Shown: one piece after another, positions 23,752-35,553 of the stretch
Layout: each line of letters starts with the position of its first letter
Position numbering within the stretch: the stretch's first letter is position 1
DNA from: Brassica napus
Lineage: Eukaryota; Streptophyta; Magnoliopsida; Brassicales; Brassicaceae
DNA: 64,000 bases
Assembly: GCF_020379485.1 (NCBI RefSeq)
Contig: NW_026015631.1
Span: 33,341-97,340, forward strand
Reading direction: 5' to 3'
Made by a program: the position numbers and the translations under genes
Notes under the pieces: model-generated
Database searches by the model: none
The model's input: the letters and a program-made list of their open reading frames with translations, nothing else
Told to the model about the DNA's origin: nothing

Positions 23752-23950
23752 GTTGAATGTAGAACCCTTTAGACTTCAATAACTTTCTCTTGAGGTAACT
23801 GTCTTGAGCGAACACTAGCAGCTTCAAACAACCAATAGAACTCAGAAAGACTACCCAGAACCGCTTAAGAACACAAGAACACCAAACTGTTTCTTCAAAG
23901 CTTCAATCTTGAATCTTCAAAGAACCCAACGAAACCAAGTTCTCTAGGAA

Positions 23951-23966
23951 CCTGGCTCTGATACCA
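23951..23966 (-). other. D primer-binding site
   Basis: Reverse complement of TGGTATCAGAGCCAGG abutting the 5' LTR. Confidence 0.85.
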
Positions 23967-24517
23967 TATCACTTTTAGGATTGAGTAGAGTAATCTGAGT
24001 GAATAAGAAAGACTAGAAGTGATTTAGAAGAGATTTGAGTATGAAATGAGATTAAGAGTCTAGTATAGAACCATTGAGAGACAAAGAGACTAAGAGAGAC
24101 TCATAACTTTCTTACTTTGATTAATGACATGAGTTTACAATATATAGAGAGGCGACATTAGAGACTAGGGTTTAGGAAACTACACTATTACAAGGGATAA
24201 GCTTTTGCTTTAATTCAAATGATCCAATAAGCTTCCTCCTTAAGGATAAGGTTCCTTTTGCTTTATGCCAACCGCGGACAGGCTGTCATGTGCGCTCCCT
24301 TCTTCCTTTTGCAACAGTCTGATCGGATAAGGATAAGCAAGGCTTCTTCTCAACACACAAAGTTACCTAAGTAACTTTGATTCACGGAGGTCAAGTTACC
24401 TTGCCCAATCTGTACGGCCTAGTACGGCTTCTGTACGGCCTTGCCCAATCTTCTCCTAACTCCATTTCCCTTAGCTCCTCAAGTCATCTCTTCTCATATA
24501 CTAAACTCATCTTAACA
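23967..24517 (-). repeat. D 5' LTR
   Basis: 551 bp, four differences from 18496-19046 by eye; GTACGG cluster 24409-24440; AAGTA follows. Confidence 0.92.
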
Positions 24518-25782
24518 AAGTATCCCATGTTGAGCTAGATGGTTCTTGAATGCATGGCCAGTATACTCTCCACCATTATCAGACCTGAAAATCTTAATCT
24601 TGGCATTATACTGGTTAGAAACATATGATTGAAAGTTTCTAAATGCATCTAGAATCCTATCCTTTGTTTTAATTAGTGTTATCCAGGTGTATTTGGATTT
24701 CTCATCTATGAATGTGACAAAGTATTAGTAATTGTCCCTAGATAAGCATGGAGCAGTCCATACATCAGAATGAACAAGATCAAAGCATTTATCATAGATA
24801 GTAGTAGATCTCTTGAACACAGTCTTACAATGTTTTCCCAAAATACAAGCTTCACACTCATTATTTTTAAACATGACACCTGGTAACATTAAGCTTAAGG
24901 CTCTAACATGTGGATGTCCTAGCCTAGAATGCCACAATGCACCTCTACTTAAAACGGAACTCAACAAGCAACTAGAACTAGAAATGATAGAAAGGTCTTC
25001 AAGTAAATAAAGGTCTCCTTTGGTTACTCCTTGCCCAATCAACTTACTGCTTTCAATATCCTGAAATTTCACATCATTAGGACTGAAAATAACATTGCAT
25101 TGAAGATCATTGGTACACCTCTTAACGGATAATAGATTAGAAGTAAACTCAGGCATGTACAAAGCTTTAGAATCCTTATTAAACAGTTTCAAGTCTCCTA
25201 CTCCTCTAATAGGAATTCTATCACCATTTGCAATCATTACATGTCCATGAGCCGGTTCTATGTTCTTTATAAGGCTATCATCACTTATCATATGATGTGA
25301 AGCACCTGAATCAATAATCAATGGTTTTATTCCTTGAGCAATATGATTCCTAGGTGATTCTTTTACCAGTTTCAGTTTATCAATGAGATCAAGCAATGTG
25401 GATTCATTTCTAGACATCCTATCAGCAGCAAAGGTTGTATATCTATCTGGTTCATTTCCCATTCTATCAAAGTTTCCTAGCAAGCTATCACAAGTTCTAG
25501 GCAACATATGAGCAGTATAGGAATAACCAAGGGCTTTACCAGACTCTTTAAGGGCTTTGATCAAGGCATCAATGTCTGACTTCTTGATCACCTCATGATC
25601 CATGTTCTTCACAGCTCTTTGGTGGTGAGAGGTTAAGGCTCTTCCTTCACTTTCGCCCGCAAGACCAGATGAGCCAGCTCCTGATGCGCCAGCTTCACTT
25701 GTCTCTGCAGAAAGGTGAGCTCTTCCCTCTCTCTCCTTGTTGAACTTGGCCGGCTTCAAATGGGGGTGTAGGATCCAGCACT
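24518..25782 (-). pseudogene. copia polyprotein part 3: post-knuckle, protease, integrase (A)
   Basis: Middle piece of the A polyprotein between the C insertion (25782) and the D insertion (24518). It starts just after the zinc knuckle (ILHPHLKPAKF). It contains protease LIIDSGASHH, integrase zinc region HSRLGHPH...CEACILGKHC and the first catalytic Asp (HSDVW). A TAA at 24725-24727 replaces the Lys found in relatives (SRDNHKY), a nonsense change independent of the nested insertions. After it the same frame continues to RSDNGGEY. Confidence 0.88.
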
Positions 25783-26365
25783 TATGACATTTAGGAATGT
25801 AAAGGATTATCTGAGTTTAGAAAGGATTAAAGAAGGAGAATAAGAGATTAAGAGACAACTTAGAGACTAATGGAGAATCATAGTGAAATGAGTAAAGAGA
25901 AAGATTGTTTAGAACTGTCTAATCTTTATTAAGAGATGAGATTACATATATATAGGTCCATACACTTAGGGTTTTCGAAATCATAAGCTAAGTAAGCATG
26001 TAGAGTCAAAGAGGAGCCTAAGCTTTAATTTGAACCGGCCAATGAGTGTCTTCACACGTTTGGAGCATCTTCTTGATCCAAGACTAGATGCTCTTCCTTT
26101 CCAGCTCTTGCCAGCCTGTCCTAGCTGTCAAGCCGCGTCTCCGTTATCCTCTCAACGTTCGGATAAGGTCTTGGCCGAGTGTAACTTAAGCTCAGTACAT
26201 GGGAGTTACTTGGATAGTTACTTGATCCCTTTTTACCTTGTACGGATGATCACTTGTACGGCCTTGTACGGATGATCAACCCATTCCTCCTCTTCACCTC
26301 TTTGCTCTCTTTATGTTCTCAACTCCTTTGTGTCTTTACCTCAAATGTCTCAACTCTGATTAACA
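25783..26365 (-). repeat. C 3' LTR
   Basis: 583 bp, TATGACATTT to GATTAACA on the plus strand; GTACGG cluster 26238-26271. Confidence 0.92.
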
Positions 26366-26432
26366 CTCCCCCTCAAGCTTAGCTTTGTGAAAGTCTAAGC
26401 TTGGACAGCCATGAGATCTTCCTCATTAAAAA

Positions 26433-26473
26433 CCTTACCAAGGAAAACCCATTGGGATAAAACCTTGATAAGG
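26433..26473 (-). other. family 3'-UTR stem-loop (C)
   Basis: In element sense CCTTATCAAGG pairs with CCTTGGTAAGG. Relative to A, a C-G pair has become T-A on both arms. Confidence 0.7.
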
Positions 26474-26506
26474 GAAAAAGAGTAAAGACCTCACAGCCAA
26501 AGGGGA

Positions 26507-29150
26507 TCAGCTCCTTCTCTTCCCAAGATCAATGAGGCCCAACCTGATGTGAATGGACTCCATTGTCTTCTGTCTTGCAGCCTTGGTGAACACATCCGCT
26601 AACTGATCTTCACTTCTTGTGTAGCATGGCAAGATGACTCCTAAGATGATCATCTGCCTCACCTTGTGACAATCCACTTCAATGTGCTTGGTTCTCTCAT
26701 GGAACACCGAGTTGGAGGCAATGTGGATGGCAGCTTGGTTATCACAATGCATTGTCATTGGCGTGGCTTGATCAATCTCCAAATGCTTTAAGATGCCCTT
26801 GATCCACACCAGCTCGTTGGTCAGCTTCAGAATAGCTCTATACTCAGCTTCTGCACTTGAGCAAGACACCACCTTCTGCTTCTTACTCTTCCAAGTAACC
26901 AAGTTGCCTCCAATGAATGTGCAATAGCCTGTGGTTGATCTCCTGTCTGCTCTATCACCAGCCCAATCCGCATCACAATATCCAACCACTTCAGTGCTCC
27001 CATTGCAACCCATCCATACTCCTTGATCAGGTGAGCCGTTGAGATACATCAAGATCCTCTCCACCATGCGCCAATGATGTTCCTTAGGCACTTGCATGTG
27101 TTGACTCACCTGATTCACAGCAAAGCAAATGTCAGGCCTAGTTATGGTAAGGTAAATCAATTTGCCAACTAGCTTTCTATAGAGTTTAGGATCCTGATAA
27201 GGTTTGCTGTCTTCAATCTCCCCCTCTCGTGGGACTTTGTAGCCATCCTCCATAGGCATCCTTGCTGTCTTGCCTCCATAAGCACCTGCACCTTTCAAAA
27301 GATCAAGTGTATACTTCCTTTGGGACATGAACAAACCTTCCTTGGATCTACATATCTCAATTCCAAAAAAGTATTTCATTTCTCCCAAGTCTTTAATCTC
27401 AAACATGGATTTAAGGAACTCCTTGGTTGCTATGATACCTTCCTTATCACTTCCTGTGATAATGATATCATCAACATACACAAGGAGTGCAATCATACCT
27501 GAGGAAGTAGTGAGAGTGAAGAGGGTGTGGTCTAGTTCAGACTTCTTGAAGCCTCGTCCATTCAGAGTAGTACTCAGCTTGTTGTACCAAGCTCTTGGTG
27601 ATTGCTTCAGTCCATAGATAGCTTTCTTCAGTCTCAACACATTCCCTCTCTTCACTAAGTGTTCCAAGCCTGGAGGTGGATGCATATACACTTCATCCTC
27701 CAGCTCTCCTTGTAGAAATGCATTCTTCACATCCATTTGCCATAAGCCCCATCCAAGATTCACAGCCAAGCTTAATACAATCCGGATTGTGTGCAGTTTA
27801 GCTACTGGTGCAAAGGTCTCAATGTAATCCTCTCCATAAGTTTGAGTGAAACCTCTTGCAACCAGTCTTGACTTCTTCCTCTCAATTGTTCCATCAGCCT
27901 TATACTTGATTGTGAAGATCCATCTACTAGTCACAGCCTTCTTCCCTTTTGGTAACTCACTCTCATACCATGTATCATTCTTGATCATAGCTCCTGCCTC
28001 AGCTCCAACTGACTCCTTCCATTCTTTATCCATGATTGCTTCTTCATAGCTTCTTGGGATGTAGTTCTCATCCAAGTTAACCATGAAGGCACAATGTTCT
28101 TCAGGGTATTGAGCAAAGGAACACACAACTTGAGAAGGATGCTCCACAGCTTGGGCATTGTAGTACACTCGCGTGTTTACCCAAGAGGAAGGATCCTTTC
28201 TCAGCCTTGTGCTCCTCCTCAATACAGGTTGTTCTTGCTCTTGAACCGGCTCAGCTTGTGTATGCGGTTCTTGTGCTTCACTCTGATGTTCTTCCTCTCC
28301 TTGGTCTTGCTCACCTTGATGATGAGAACCTGAGTTGAACTCTCCTTCCTCACTCAAGCCGACTCCTTCTTGGCCATTTTCTTGAGTTTCAGGTTCACTT
28401 CCCCCCTCATGATCAAGGTGAGGTGTTTGAGCAGCTCCACTTGGTGCAGTTGAGCTCTCTTCTTGTCTTCCACTTCTTGTGGATTGATCCTGGTTCATCT
28501 TGATACCGAGACCTTCCAAAATGATTCTTAAGACTCCAGCCTTATCTGATGTGAGATCCTTCAAATCTTCTTGATTCTTCTCCTCATAGTATCCTCTTTC
28601 TTCAATGAACTTCACATCTCTAGATACAAGCACCCTTCTAGCTTCTGGATCATAACACTTATATCCTTTTTGAGTTGTTGAGTAGCCAATGAACATTGCC
28701 TTTCTGCTCCTTGCTTCTAGCTTGTTCCTCAACTCTCCTGGTACTAGAACATAGCATAAGCATCCAAACACTCTCATGTATTCCAAGGATGGCTTGCGCT
28801 TGTTCAGAACTTCAAATGGTGCTTGATCCTTCAACACCTTTGTAGGCATCCTGTTGATTAGGTAGCACGCAGTGGATACAGCATCACTCCAGAATCTCTT
28901 AGGTACATTAGCTTGGAACATCAGTGACCGAGCCACTTCCATCAAGTGCCTGTTCTTCCTCTCAGCTACACCATTCTGTTGTGGTGTGTAGGGACAGCTT
29001 GTTTGATGAAGGATTCCATGGTGATCTAGATGACTCTTGAACGCATAGCTTGTGTACTCTCCTCCATTATCTGATCTCAAAATTTTAATCCTAGCATGAT
29101 AATGGTTAGTCACATAAGCTTGAAAGTTCTTGAATGCATCTATCACCCTA
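26507..29150 (-). pseudogene. copia polyprotein part 2: integrase core to RNase H (C)
   Basis: Second part of the C polyprotein, left of CRM1. It holds the second and third integrase catalytic residues (RSDNGGEY and VAERKN, 35 residues apart, the D,D35E spacing), the acidic/Gln-rich linker, RT with MDVKNAFLQGELEDEVY and YVDDIIITGSDKEG, and RNase H GYCDADWAGD and SSAEAEYRAI. One oddity is FFGIEICRS where relatives have FLGIEICRS. The frame is in phase with part 1 once CRM1 and one CCCTA are ignored, so CRM1 alone split it. Confidence 0.92.
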
Positions 29151-29423
29151 TGATGTGATCATGGACCAACTATCTAATGGAGATGATGAGGATCTAGATA
29201 AGCCAACTGATGGAGATGTTCTAGCCTTGCCAAAAGGACCTATGACTCGATCAAGATCAAGGAAGCTCGCGCAAGATATTGGAGGATTGGTTAAGATGTC
29301 ATGGAAGCAAGAGGAATGTCTTGGTAGAAGCTTGATCAACCAAGACACACTTATCACCATTCAAGCTACTTCACCATCAAGCTGATCATCAACTAAGCAA
29401 GCAATCTATGCGTGCTCTTTTTC

Positions 29424-29464
29424 CCTATCTTTGGTTTTGTCCCAATGGGTTTTTCAAAGATAGG
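29424..29464 (+). other. stem-loop in CRM1 5' LTR
   Basis: CCTATCTTTG (29424-29433) pairs perfectly with CAAAGATAGG (29455-29464); the loop contains TTTTGTCCCAATGGG. Flanks are CTCTTTTTCC and TTTTTAACGAGG, as in the copia elements. Confidence 0.75.
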
Positions 29465-29670
29465 TTTTTAACGAGGCCATAGATTTGCTTCTCAAATCTC
29501 TTAGTTAATGATCTCGATCCAACCTTATCCCGGATCAACCTTATGTTATAATAAGTCTTTCATTTCATGTTTTATTTTCAAACTTGTCATTTGTTTCTAT
29601 TTTCAAGAGAGCGTGTGCCTTTACTCTCTTGATAGTTTTCGAGAAGCTTGGAGTCTGTTCCAACTTCTCT

Positions 29671-29678
29671 TATATAAG
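29671..29678 (+). promoter_or_regulatory. TATA box in CRM1 5' LTR
   Basis: TATATAAG about 300 bp before the LTR end; an identical box is at 35546-35553 in the 3' LTR. Confidence 0.6.
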
Positions 29679-29976
29679 TGTACTTTGAATCCTTTATCAA
29701 GAATCAATTATCTTTTATCAAAAACCTTTCTTTGTTCTCTCTACTGCTTGATCGCGAGTTGTTGAGTGTTCTTGTTGGTGTGTAGTATCCAGCAACCCAA
29801 GAGTGTCTATCTCGGTGTGTCATATCCGATCTAGTCACTTAGGAGTATCAAGGAGCCTTTCCGCAGCCTCTTGTGTCACCAATCGATCCACAACCTTGTA
29901 GAACTTGAGTCTTTGATTCGTTCTAGCAAGGATCTATCCCATACTATCCAGAGAAGCAATCTAGGGACGTATTATG

Positions 29977-29989
29977 TGGTATCAGAGCA
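29977..29989 (+). other. CRM1 primer-binding site
   Basis: TGGTATCAGAGCA, two bases after the LTR; initiator tRNA-Met type. Confidence 0.85.
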
Positions 29990-30527
29990 TCTCTGGTTAG
30001 GGAAGTACTCGTTTCTCTTTTGTTTCGATTTAACCTGTTCATCTTCTTGATCAGTTTTTAGATCGATCCGTTTTGTTTCAACTGATCTGTTCTTTGTTTC
30101 GCAATATCCATTGATTGATCTGTGATCCGTGGTCGTTTGAGTGTGTGATCTAATCATTTTGTGTCGATCTAATTGTTAAGAGTTTGAAATTGATAGATCT
30201 AGGTTTCGCTCTTTTAGATCCGATTGTTATCGATTCATATTCTAGATTTGATCTTTTGTTTGAATCTAATTGATCGTGTGATCTGTTTTAAATCACCTAT
30301 AACAACTAGATCTACTTGTGTGTCGTCGAAATCTGATTAACAAACCTACCCTGATCGCGTTTCTATTGTGATTTACTTGTTGTCGATTTGAATTCTCGTT
30401 ACTTGATAATCAAGTTTTCTTTTACCGCCAGTTTATTTCAGTTTAAAATCTCTTGATCATCTACTGATTACGATCAGTTTATTGGAATTATTTACTGGTT
30501 GAGTGTTGTTATTGATTCTAGGTACCA
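29990..30527 (+). other. CRM1 leader
   Basis: About 540 bp of untranslated leader between PBS and gag, T-rich with many GATC-containing words. No gene or clear motif seen. Confidence 0.6.
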
Positions 30528-32360
30528 ATGGGGAAAGAATCAGAAGAAGAAGCCGAGCTAGTAAGGAAGAACAAGATGCTGAGAGATCAAATGACCGAGC
30601 AAATGAATCAGACCATGATCTCTACTATGGCTGATATGCTTAAGGCTAGCATGAAGGAATTACGTGAGGAGATGAGACAAGAGTTGAGGCAAGCTACTGG
30701 CCAGGGACATAGCAATGAGTCTAGAAGGAACCGGCCTACTCCAGTACGGCAAGAGCATGCGGGTTCACAAGAGACCGACAACTACTACTCGCGCAATAGA
30801 ACTGAGCACAACCCAACTGAGCGCAGTAGTTCTTCTTCTGAACTGAGCAGAGGAAGATCAAGGCGTGAACATGATGGAAGGGGGTCACGCAAAGACAAGC
30901 TTTCAGGACTTAAGCTTAAGATTCCACCCTTCCATGGCAAGGTGGATCCAGATGCCTACTTGGAATGGGAAAAGAAGATCGAGCTTGTCTTCAATTGCCA
31001 ACACTACTCCAATGCCCAAAGGATCAAGATTGCAGCAACTGAATTCTATGATTATGCGTTGAGTTGGTGGGATCAACTTGTAACTACTAGACGGCTTAAC
31101 CAAGAGAATCCGGTTGATTCATGGCACGAGATGAAGTCACTCATGCGCAAACGGTTTGTTCCAAGCCATTATCACCGCGACCTACATCAAAAGCTGCGAA
31201 GACTTACCCAAGGAACACGAACTGTTGAAGAATACTATCAAGACATGGAGTTGCTGATGTTGAGAGCTAGTATCTTGGAGGATAGAGAAGCTACTATGGC
31301 AAGGTTTCTTGGAGGACTTAACCGTGAGATACAAGACAATGTGGAGATGCAACACTATGTGGAAATAGAAGAGATGTTGCACAAAGCTATTCTAGTGGAG
31401 CAGCAGCTCAAGAGGAAGGGTAACTCACGCAGCTATGGATCGTCTAAGTTCCACCACTCTAAAGAGGAGAAAACATCCTATCTGAAGGATAGCAAGCCTC
31501 AGCAGAAAGAAGAGACTAAGCCGAGCAGCATATACAGCAAAGACAAAGGCAAAGCTGAAATTACTAGTTCAAGAACTAGAGATGTTAAGTGCTTCAAATG
31601 TCAAGGGCGTGGGCATTATGCTAATGAGTGCACCAACAAAAAGGTTATGATTCTTCTTGAGAATGGAGAGTATGAATCAGAAGAAGAGAAGTTTGGTTCT
31701 GATCATGAGAAGTCTGAAGAAGAAAGTGAAGTAGAACCCGTGAAAGGAAGATTGTTGGTGACAAGAAGGCTCTTGAACTTGCAAGCCAAGAATGGAGAGC
31801 TTGAGCAGCGAGAGAATCTATTCTACACAAGGTGTATGGTTCAGGGAAAGGTGTGCAGTCTCATTATTGATGGAGGAAGTTGTGTCAATGTAGCTAGTGA
31901 GACTATGGTGAAGAAATTGGGTTTGAAAATTCAGAAACACCCAAGACCCTACAGATTGCAGTGGCTCAATGAGGAGGGCGAGATGAAAGTTTCTACTCAA
32001 GTACTGGTTCCTATAGCCATTGGTAGATATGAAGATGAAGTCTTGTGTGATGTGTTGCCAATGGAAGCCAGTCATATACTCCTTGGAAGACCCTGGCAGT
32101 ATGATAGACGTGTGAATCATGATGGCTTCACCAACAAACATTCTTTTGAATTCAACGGAAAGAAGACTGTGCTGGTGCCTTTGTCTCCTAAAGAGGTTCA
32201 TGAAGATCAAATCCAGCTTCAGAAAAAGAAAGCGAAAGAGATTGATCTCAAACCTGATCATGACAAGCATCACAGCCTCTATGCCAAACAGGGAGATATC
32301 AAAAGAATTCTCTACTCTCAAAATTCTATTATCTTGCTTAGTTTAAAGGGACTCTTCTAA
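30528..32360 (+). CDS. gag: gag-protease polyprotein (CRM1)
   Basis: 610 codons from ACCAATGGGG. An N-terminal charged, probably helical part and an Arg/Ser-rich stretch (about 95-125) precede the retrotransposon gag region ([16 protein letters not shown], about 135-290). A zinc knuckle [14 protein letters not shown] follows at about 355-368, then the protease active site [13 protein letters not shown] (Asp about 448). Gag forms the particle and protease cuts the chains. The frame ends in a short tail at 32358-32360. Pol starts in the -1 frame, so the two chains are not one open frame here. Confidence 0.9.
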   Translation: MGKESEEEAELVRKNKMLRDQMTEQMNQTMISTMADMLKASMKELREEMRQELRQATGQGHSNESRRNRPTPVRQEHAGSQETDNYYSRNRTEHNPTERSSSSSELSRGRSRREHDGRGSRKDKLSGLKLKIPPFHGKVDPDAYLEWEKKIELVFNCQHYSNAQRIKIAATEFYDYALSWWDQLVTTRRLNQENPVDSWHEMKSLMRKRFVPSHYHRDLHQKLRRLTQGTRTVEEYYQDMELLMLRASILEDREATMARFLGGLNREIQDNVEMQHYVEIEEMLHKAILVEQQLKRKGNSRSYGSSKFHHSKEEKTSYLKDSKPQQKEETKPSSIYSKDKGKAEITSSRTRDVKCFKCQGRGHYANECTNKKVMILLENGEYESEEEKFGSDHEKSEEESEVEPVKGRLLVTRRLLNLQAKNGELEQRENLFYTRCMVQGKVCSLIIDGGSCVNVASETMVKKLGLKIQKHPRPYRLQWLNEEGEMKVSTQVLVPIAIGRYEDEVLCDVLPMEASHILLGRPWQYDRRVNHDGFTNKHSFEFNGKKTVLVPLSPKEVHEDQIQLQKKKAKEIDLKPDHDKHHSLYAKQGDIKRILYSQNSIILLSLKGLF

Positions 32361-35260
32361 CAGTTACTGATCACACACCGGATCATCCGAGTGAACTAGT
32401 TTCTCTTTTACAGGAGTATGCAGATGTGTTTCCAGAAGATAGCCCCATTGGATTGCCTCCAGTGCGTGGGATTGAGCACCAAATAGACTTTGTACCTGGT
32501 TCTACACTGCCCAACCGTCCAGCATACAGGACCAATCCAGTTGAAACTAAAGAACTGCAAAAACAAGTAGAGGAGCTGATGGAGAAGGGTCATATCCGAG
32601 AAAGTTTGAGTCCTTGTGCAGTTCCAGTGCTCCTTGTGCCAAAGAAAGATGGGAGCTGGCGCATGTGTGTTGATTGTAGAGCAATCAACAACATAACAGT
32701 GAAGTATCGCCACCCTATTCCTAGATTAGATGATATGCTTGATGAATTGCATGGTTCTTGCATCTTTTCTAAGATAGACTTGAAAAGTGGATATCATCAG
32801 ATTAGGATGAAAGAAGGAGATGAGTGGAAAACTGCTTTTAAAACTAAACATGGCTTGTATGAATGGTTAGTTATGCCATTTGGATTAACCAATGCGCCTA
32901 GTACATTCATGAGATTGATGAATCATATTCTTAGGTCTTTCATAGGCATCTTTGTTGTTGTGTACTTTGATGATATCTTAGTTTACAGCAAATGCTTAGA
33001 AGATCATATAGAACATCTTAGGGCTGTTTTGGATGTTTTGAGAAAGGAAAAGCTATATGCCAATCTAAAGAAGTGCACTTTTTGCACAGATAACTTGGTC
33101 TTTCTAGGTTTTGTTGTAAGTGCAGATGGTGTAAAGGTGGATCAGGAAAAGATCAAAGCAATACAAGAGTGGCCGAGTCCAACTACAGTGGGAGAAGTAA
33201 GGAGTTTTCATGGACTGGCAGGTTTCTATAGGCGCTTTGTGAAGGATTTCAGCACTCTAGCAGCTCCCCTAACTGAGATAATCAAGAAGGATGTAGGATT
33301 CAAGTGGGGAGAAGCTCAAGAAGCCGCATTCCAACTCCTTAAAGAGAAGCTTACTCAATCTCCTCTTCTCATACTTCCTGATTTTTCTAAAACATTTGAA
33401 ATAGAATGTGATGCCTCAGGAATTGGAATTGGTGCTGTGTTGATGCAGGATAAAAGACCTATTGCTTACTTCAGTGAGAAACTCAGTGGAGCTACTCTCA
33501 ACTATGCCACTTATGACAAAGAACTCTACGCCTTGGTGAGAGCTCTACAGACTTGGCAGCATTATCTCTGGCCAAAGGAGTTTGTCATTCACACCGACCA
33601 TGAATCTCTCAAGTATCTCAAAGGACAAAGTAAGCTCAGCAAGAGACATGCTAGATGGGTAGAATTCATTGAAACCTTCCCGTATGTGATCAAATACAAA
33701 CAAGGTAAGGAGAATATAGTTGCTGATGCACTATCCCGAAGGTATGTCCTCTTAACTACTCTTGATGCTAAGTTGCTAGGCTTTGAGCAGATTAAAGAAA
33801 TGTATGAATCTGATCCTGACTTTCAAGAAGCTTATAAATCATGTGCTAAGTATGCTTCTGGACATTATTTTAGGCATGATGGATTCTTATTCTATGACAA
33901 TCGTTTATGTGTGCCTAATTGCTCTTTGAGAGATCTATTTGTCAGGGAATCCCATGGAGGAAGCTTGATGGGTCATTTTGGTATAGCAAAAACCCTTAAA
34001 GTTTTGCAGGATCACTTCTATTGGCCGCATATGAAAAGAGATGTGGAGAGAATCTGTGGAAGGTGCACAACTTGCAAGCTTGCAAAGTCTAAAGTTCAAC
34101 CTCACGGTTTGTATACTCCTTTGCCTATTCCTACTCATCCTTGGAATGATATATCTATGGATTTTGTTATGGGTTTGCCTAGAACTAGGACTGGAAAGGA
34201 TTCTATCTTTGTGGTTGTTGATAGATTCTCTAAAATGGCACATTTCATAGCTTGCAATAAGACTGATGATGCATTACATGTAGCTAATTTGTTCTTTAAA
34301 GAAGTGGTACGTTTGCATGGAATGCCTAGGACTATAGTTTCAGATAGAGACACTAAATTCCTTAGCTACTTTTGGAAAACATTGTGGTCTAAACTAGGAA
34401 CTAAGCTATTGTTTTCTACTACTTGTCATCCACAAACTGATGGGCAGACTGAAGTAGTTAATAGAACCTTAGGTACTCTCCTGCGTGCATTCATCAAAAA
34501 GAACTTGAAATCATGGGAAGATTACTTACCTCATTGTGAATTTGCATACAATCATGCTATGCATTCTGCTTCTAAGTTTTCTCCGTTTGAAATTGTTTAT
34601 GGGTTCAATCCCATCTCACCTTTGGATCTAATACCTTTACCTGAGTGTGAAAGGGTTAGTATGGATGGGAAAAAGAAAGCTGAGATGGTTCAGCAGATTC
34701 ATGAGCAAGCTAAGCGCAATCTTGAAGAGAAAACTAAGCAATACGCCAAACAAGCCAACAAGGGAAGGCGTGAGATGATCTTTGAAGTTGGAGATCAAGT
34801 ATGGGTTCACTTGAGGAAAGAGAGGTTTCCAAAAGAGAGGAAGTCTAAATTAATGCCGAGGATTGATGGCCCTTTTGAAGTCACCAAGAGGATCAATGAC
34901 AATGCCTACAAACTTGATCTGCAAGGTAAGTACGACATAAGTGATAGCTTCAATGTTACTGACTTGATCCCTTTTGTTGCAGATGAGCCAGATTTGAGGA
35001 CAAATCCTTTTCAAGAGGGAGGGGATGATGTGATCATGGACCAACTATCTAATGGAGATGATGAGGATCTAGATAAGCCAACTGATGGAGATGTTCTAGC
35101 CTTGCCAAAAGGACCTATGACTCGATCAAGATCAAGGAAGCTCACGCAAGATATTGGAGGATTGGTTAAGATGTCATGGAAGCAAGAGGAATGTCTTGGT
35201 AGAAGCTTGATCAACCAAGACACACTTATCACCATTCAAGCTACTTCACCATCAAGCTGA
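32342..35260 (+). CDS. pol: pol polyprotein: RT-RNase H-integrase (CRM1)
   Basis: Open from 32342, overlapping the gag end by 19 bases in the -1 frame; first ATG at 32426. RT has [26 protein letters not shown] and catalytic [10 protein letters not shown]. RNase H has [16 protein letters not shown] and ends in ADALSRR. The integrase zinc region is [10 protein letters not shown]...CGRCTTCK, the core D-D-E is [17 protein letters not shown] and [10 protein letters not shown], and a GPY/F-like module ends at [11 protein letters not shown]. The last 78 codons lie inside the 3' LTR. No internal stop is seen. Confidence 0.9.
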   Translation, partial: FKGTLLTVTDHTPDHPSELVSLLQEYADVFPEDSPIGLPPVRGIEHQIDFVPGSTLPNRPAYRTNPVETKELQKQVEELMEKGHIRESLSPCAVPVLLVPKKDGSWRMCVDCRAINNITVKYRHPIPRLDDMLDELHGSCIFSKIDLKSGYHQIRMKEGDEWKTAFKTKHGLYEWLVMPFGLTNAPSTFMRLMNHILRSFIGIFVVVYFDDILVYSKCLEDHIEHLRAVLDVLRKEKLYANLKKCTFCTDNLVFLGFVVSADGVKVDQEKIKAIQEWPSPTTVGEVRSFHGLAGFYRRFVKDFSTLAAPLTEIIKKDVGFKWGEAQEAAFQLLKEKLTQSPLLILPDFSKTFEIECDASGIGIGAVLMQDKRPIAYFSEKLSGATLNYATYDKELYALVRALQTWQHYLWPKEFVIHTDHESLKYLKGQSKLSKRHARWVEFIETFPYVIKYKQGKENIVADALSRRYVLLTTLDAKLLGFEQIKEMYESDPDFQEAYKSCAKYASGHYFRHDGFLFYDNRLCVPNCSLRDLFVRESHGGSLMGHFGIAKTLKVLQDHFYWPHMKRDVERICGRCTTCKLAKSKVQPHGLYTPLPIPTHPWNDISMDFVMGLPRTRTGKDSIFVVVDRFSKMAHFIACNKTDDALHVANLFFKEVVRLHGMPRTIVSDRDTKFLSYFWKTLWSKLGTKLLFSTTCHPQTDGQTEVVNRTLGTLLRAFIKKNLKSWEDYLPHCEFAYNHAMHSASKFSPFEIVYGFNPISPLDLIPLPECERVSMDGKKKAEMVQQIHEQAKRNLEEKTKQYAKQANKGRREMIFEVGDQVWVHLRKERFPKERKSKLMPRIDGPFEVTKRINDNAYKLDLQGKYDISDSFNVTDLIPFVADEPDLRTNPFQEGGDDVIMDQLSNGDDEDLDKPTDGDVLALPKGPMTRSRSRKLTQDIGGLVKMSWKQEECLGRSLINQDTLITIQATSPSS

Positions 35261-35298
35261 TCATCAACTAAGCAAGCAATCTATGCGTGCTCTTTTTC

Positions 35299-35339
35299 CC
35301 TATCTTTGGTTTTGTCCCAATGGGTTTTCCAAAGATAGG
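35299..35339 (+). other. stem-loop in CRM1 3' LTR
   Basis: CCTATCTTTGG (35299-35309) pairs perfectly with CCAAAGATAGG (35329-35339), 11 bp; loop TTTTGTCCCAATGGGTTTT. It lies 39 bp after the pol stop. Confidence 0.75.
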
Positions 35340-35545
35340 TTTTTAACGAGGCCATAGATTTGCTTCTCAAATCTCTTAGTTAATGATCTCGATCCAACCT
35401 TATCCCGGATCAACCTTATGTTATAATAAGTCTTTCATTTCATGTTTTATTTTCAAACTTGTCATTTGTTTCTATTTTCAAGAGAGCGTGTGCCTTTACT
35501 CTCTTGATAGTTTTCGAGAAGCTTGGAGTCTGTTCCAACTTCTCT

Positions 35546-35553
35546 TATATAAG
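35546..35553 (+). promoter_or_regulatory. TATA box in CRM1 3' LTR
   Basis: TATATAAG, copy of the 5' LTR box. Confidence 0.5.

Larger units (their letters stand above)
18496..24517 (-). mobile_element. D: Ty1/copia retrotransposon in A integrase
   Basis: Complete minus-strand element flanked by AAGTA (18491-18495, 24518-24522). LTRs are 551 bp each (18496-19046, 23967-24517) with about four differences. PBS is at 23951-23966 and the purine tract at 19047-19055. The polyprotein is split by one frame change in the linker before RT. Confidence 0.93.
29151..29974 (+). repeat. CRM1 5' LTR
   Basis: 824 bp, TGATGTGATC to GACGTATTA. Its first ~235 bp carry the coding tail that is part of pol in the 3' LTR. 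The stem-loop is at 29424-29464 and the TATA box at 29671-29678. Confidence 0.92.

Noticed and set aside
29134..29385. Separate small gene at the CRM1 5' LTR (and 54166-54405 in CRM2)
   Set aside because: It is the LTR copy of the pol C-terminal tail, without its own start context.
33935..34353. Minus-strand frames opposite CRM1 integrase, and similar ones opposite other pol regions
   Set aside because: They are shadows of pol codons with no motif.
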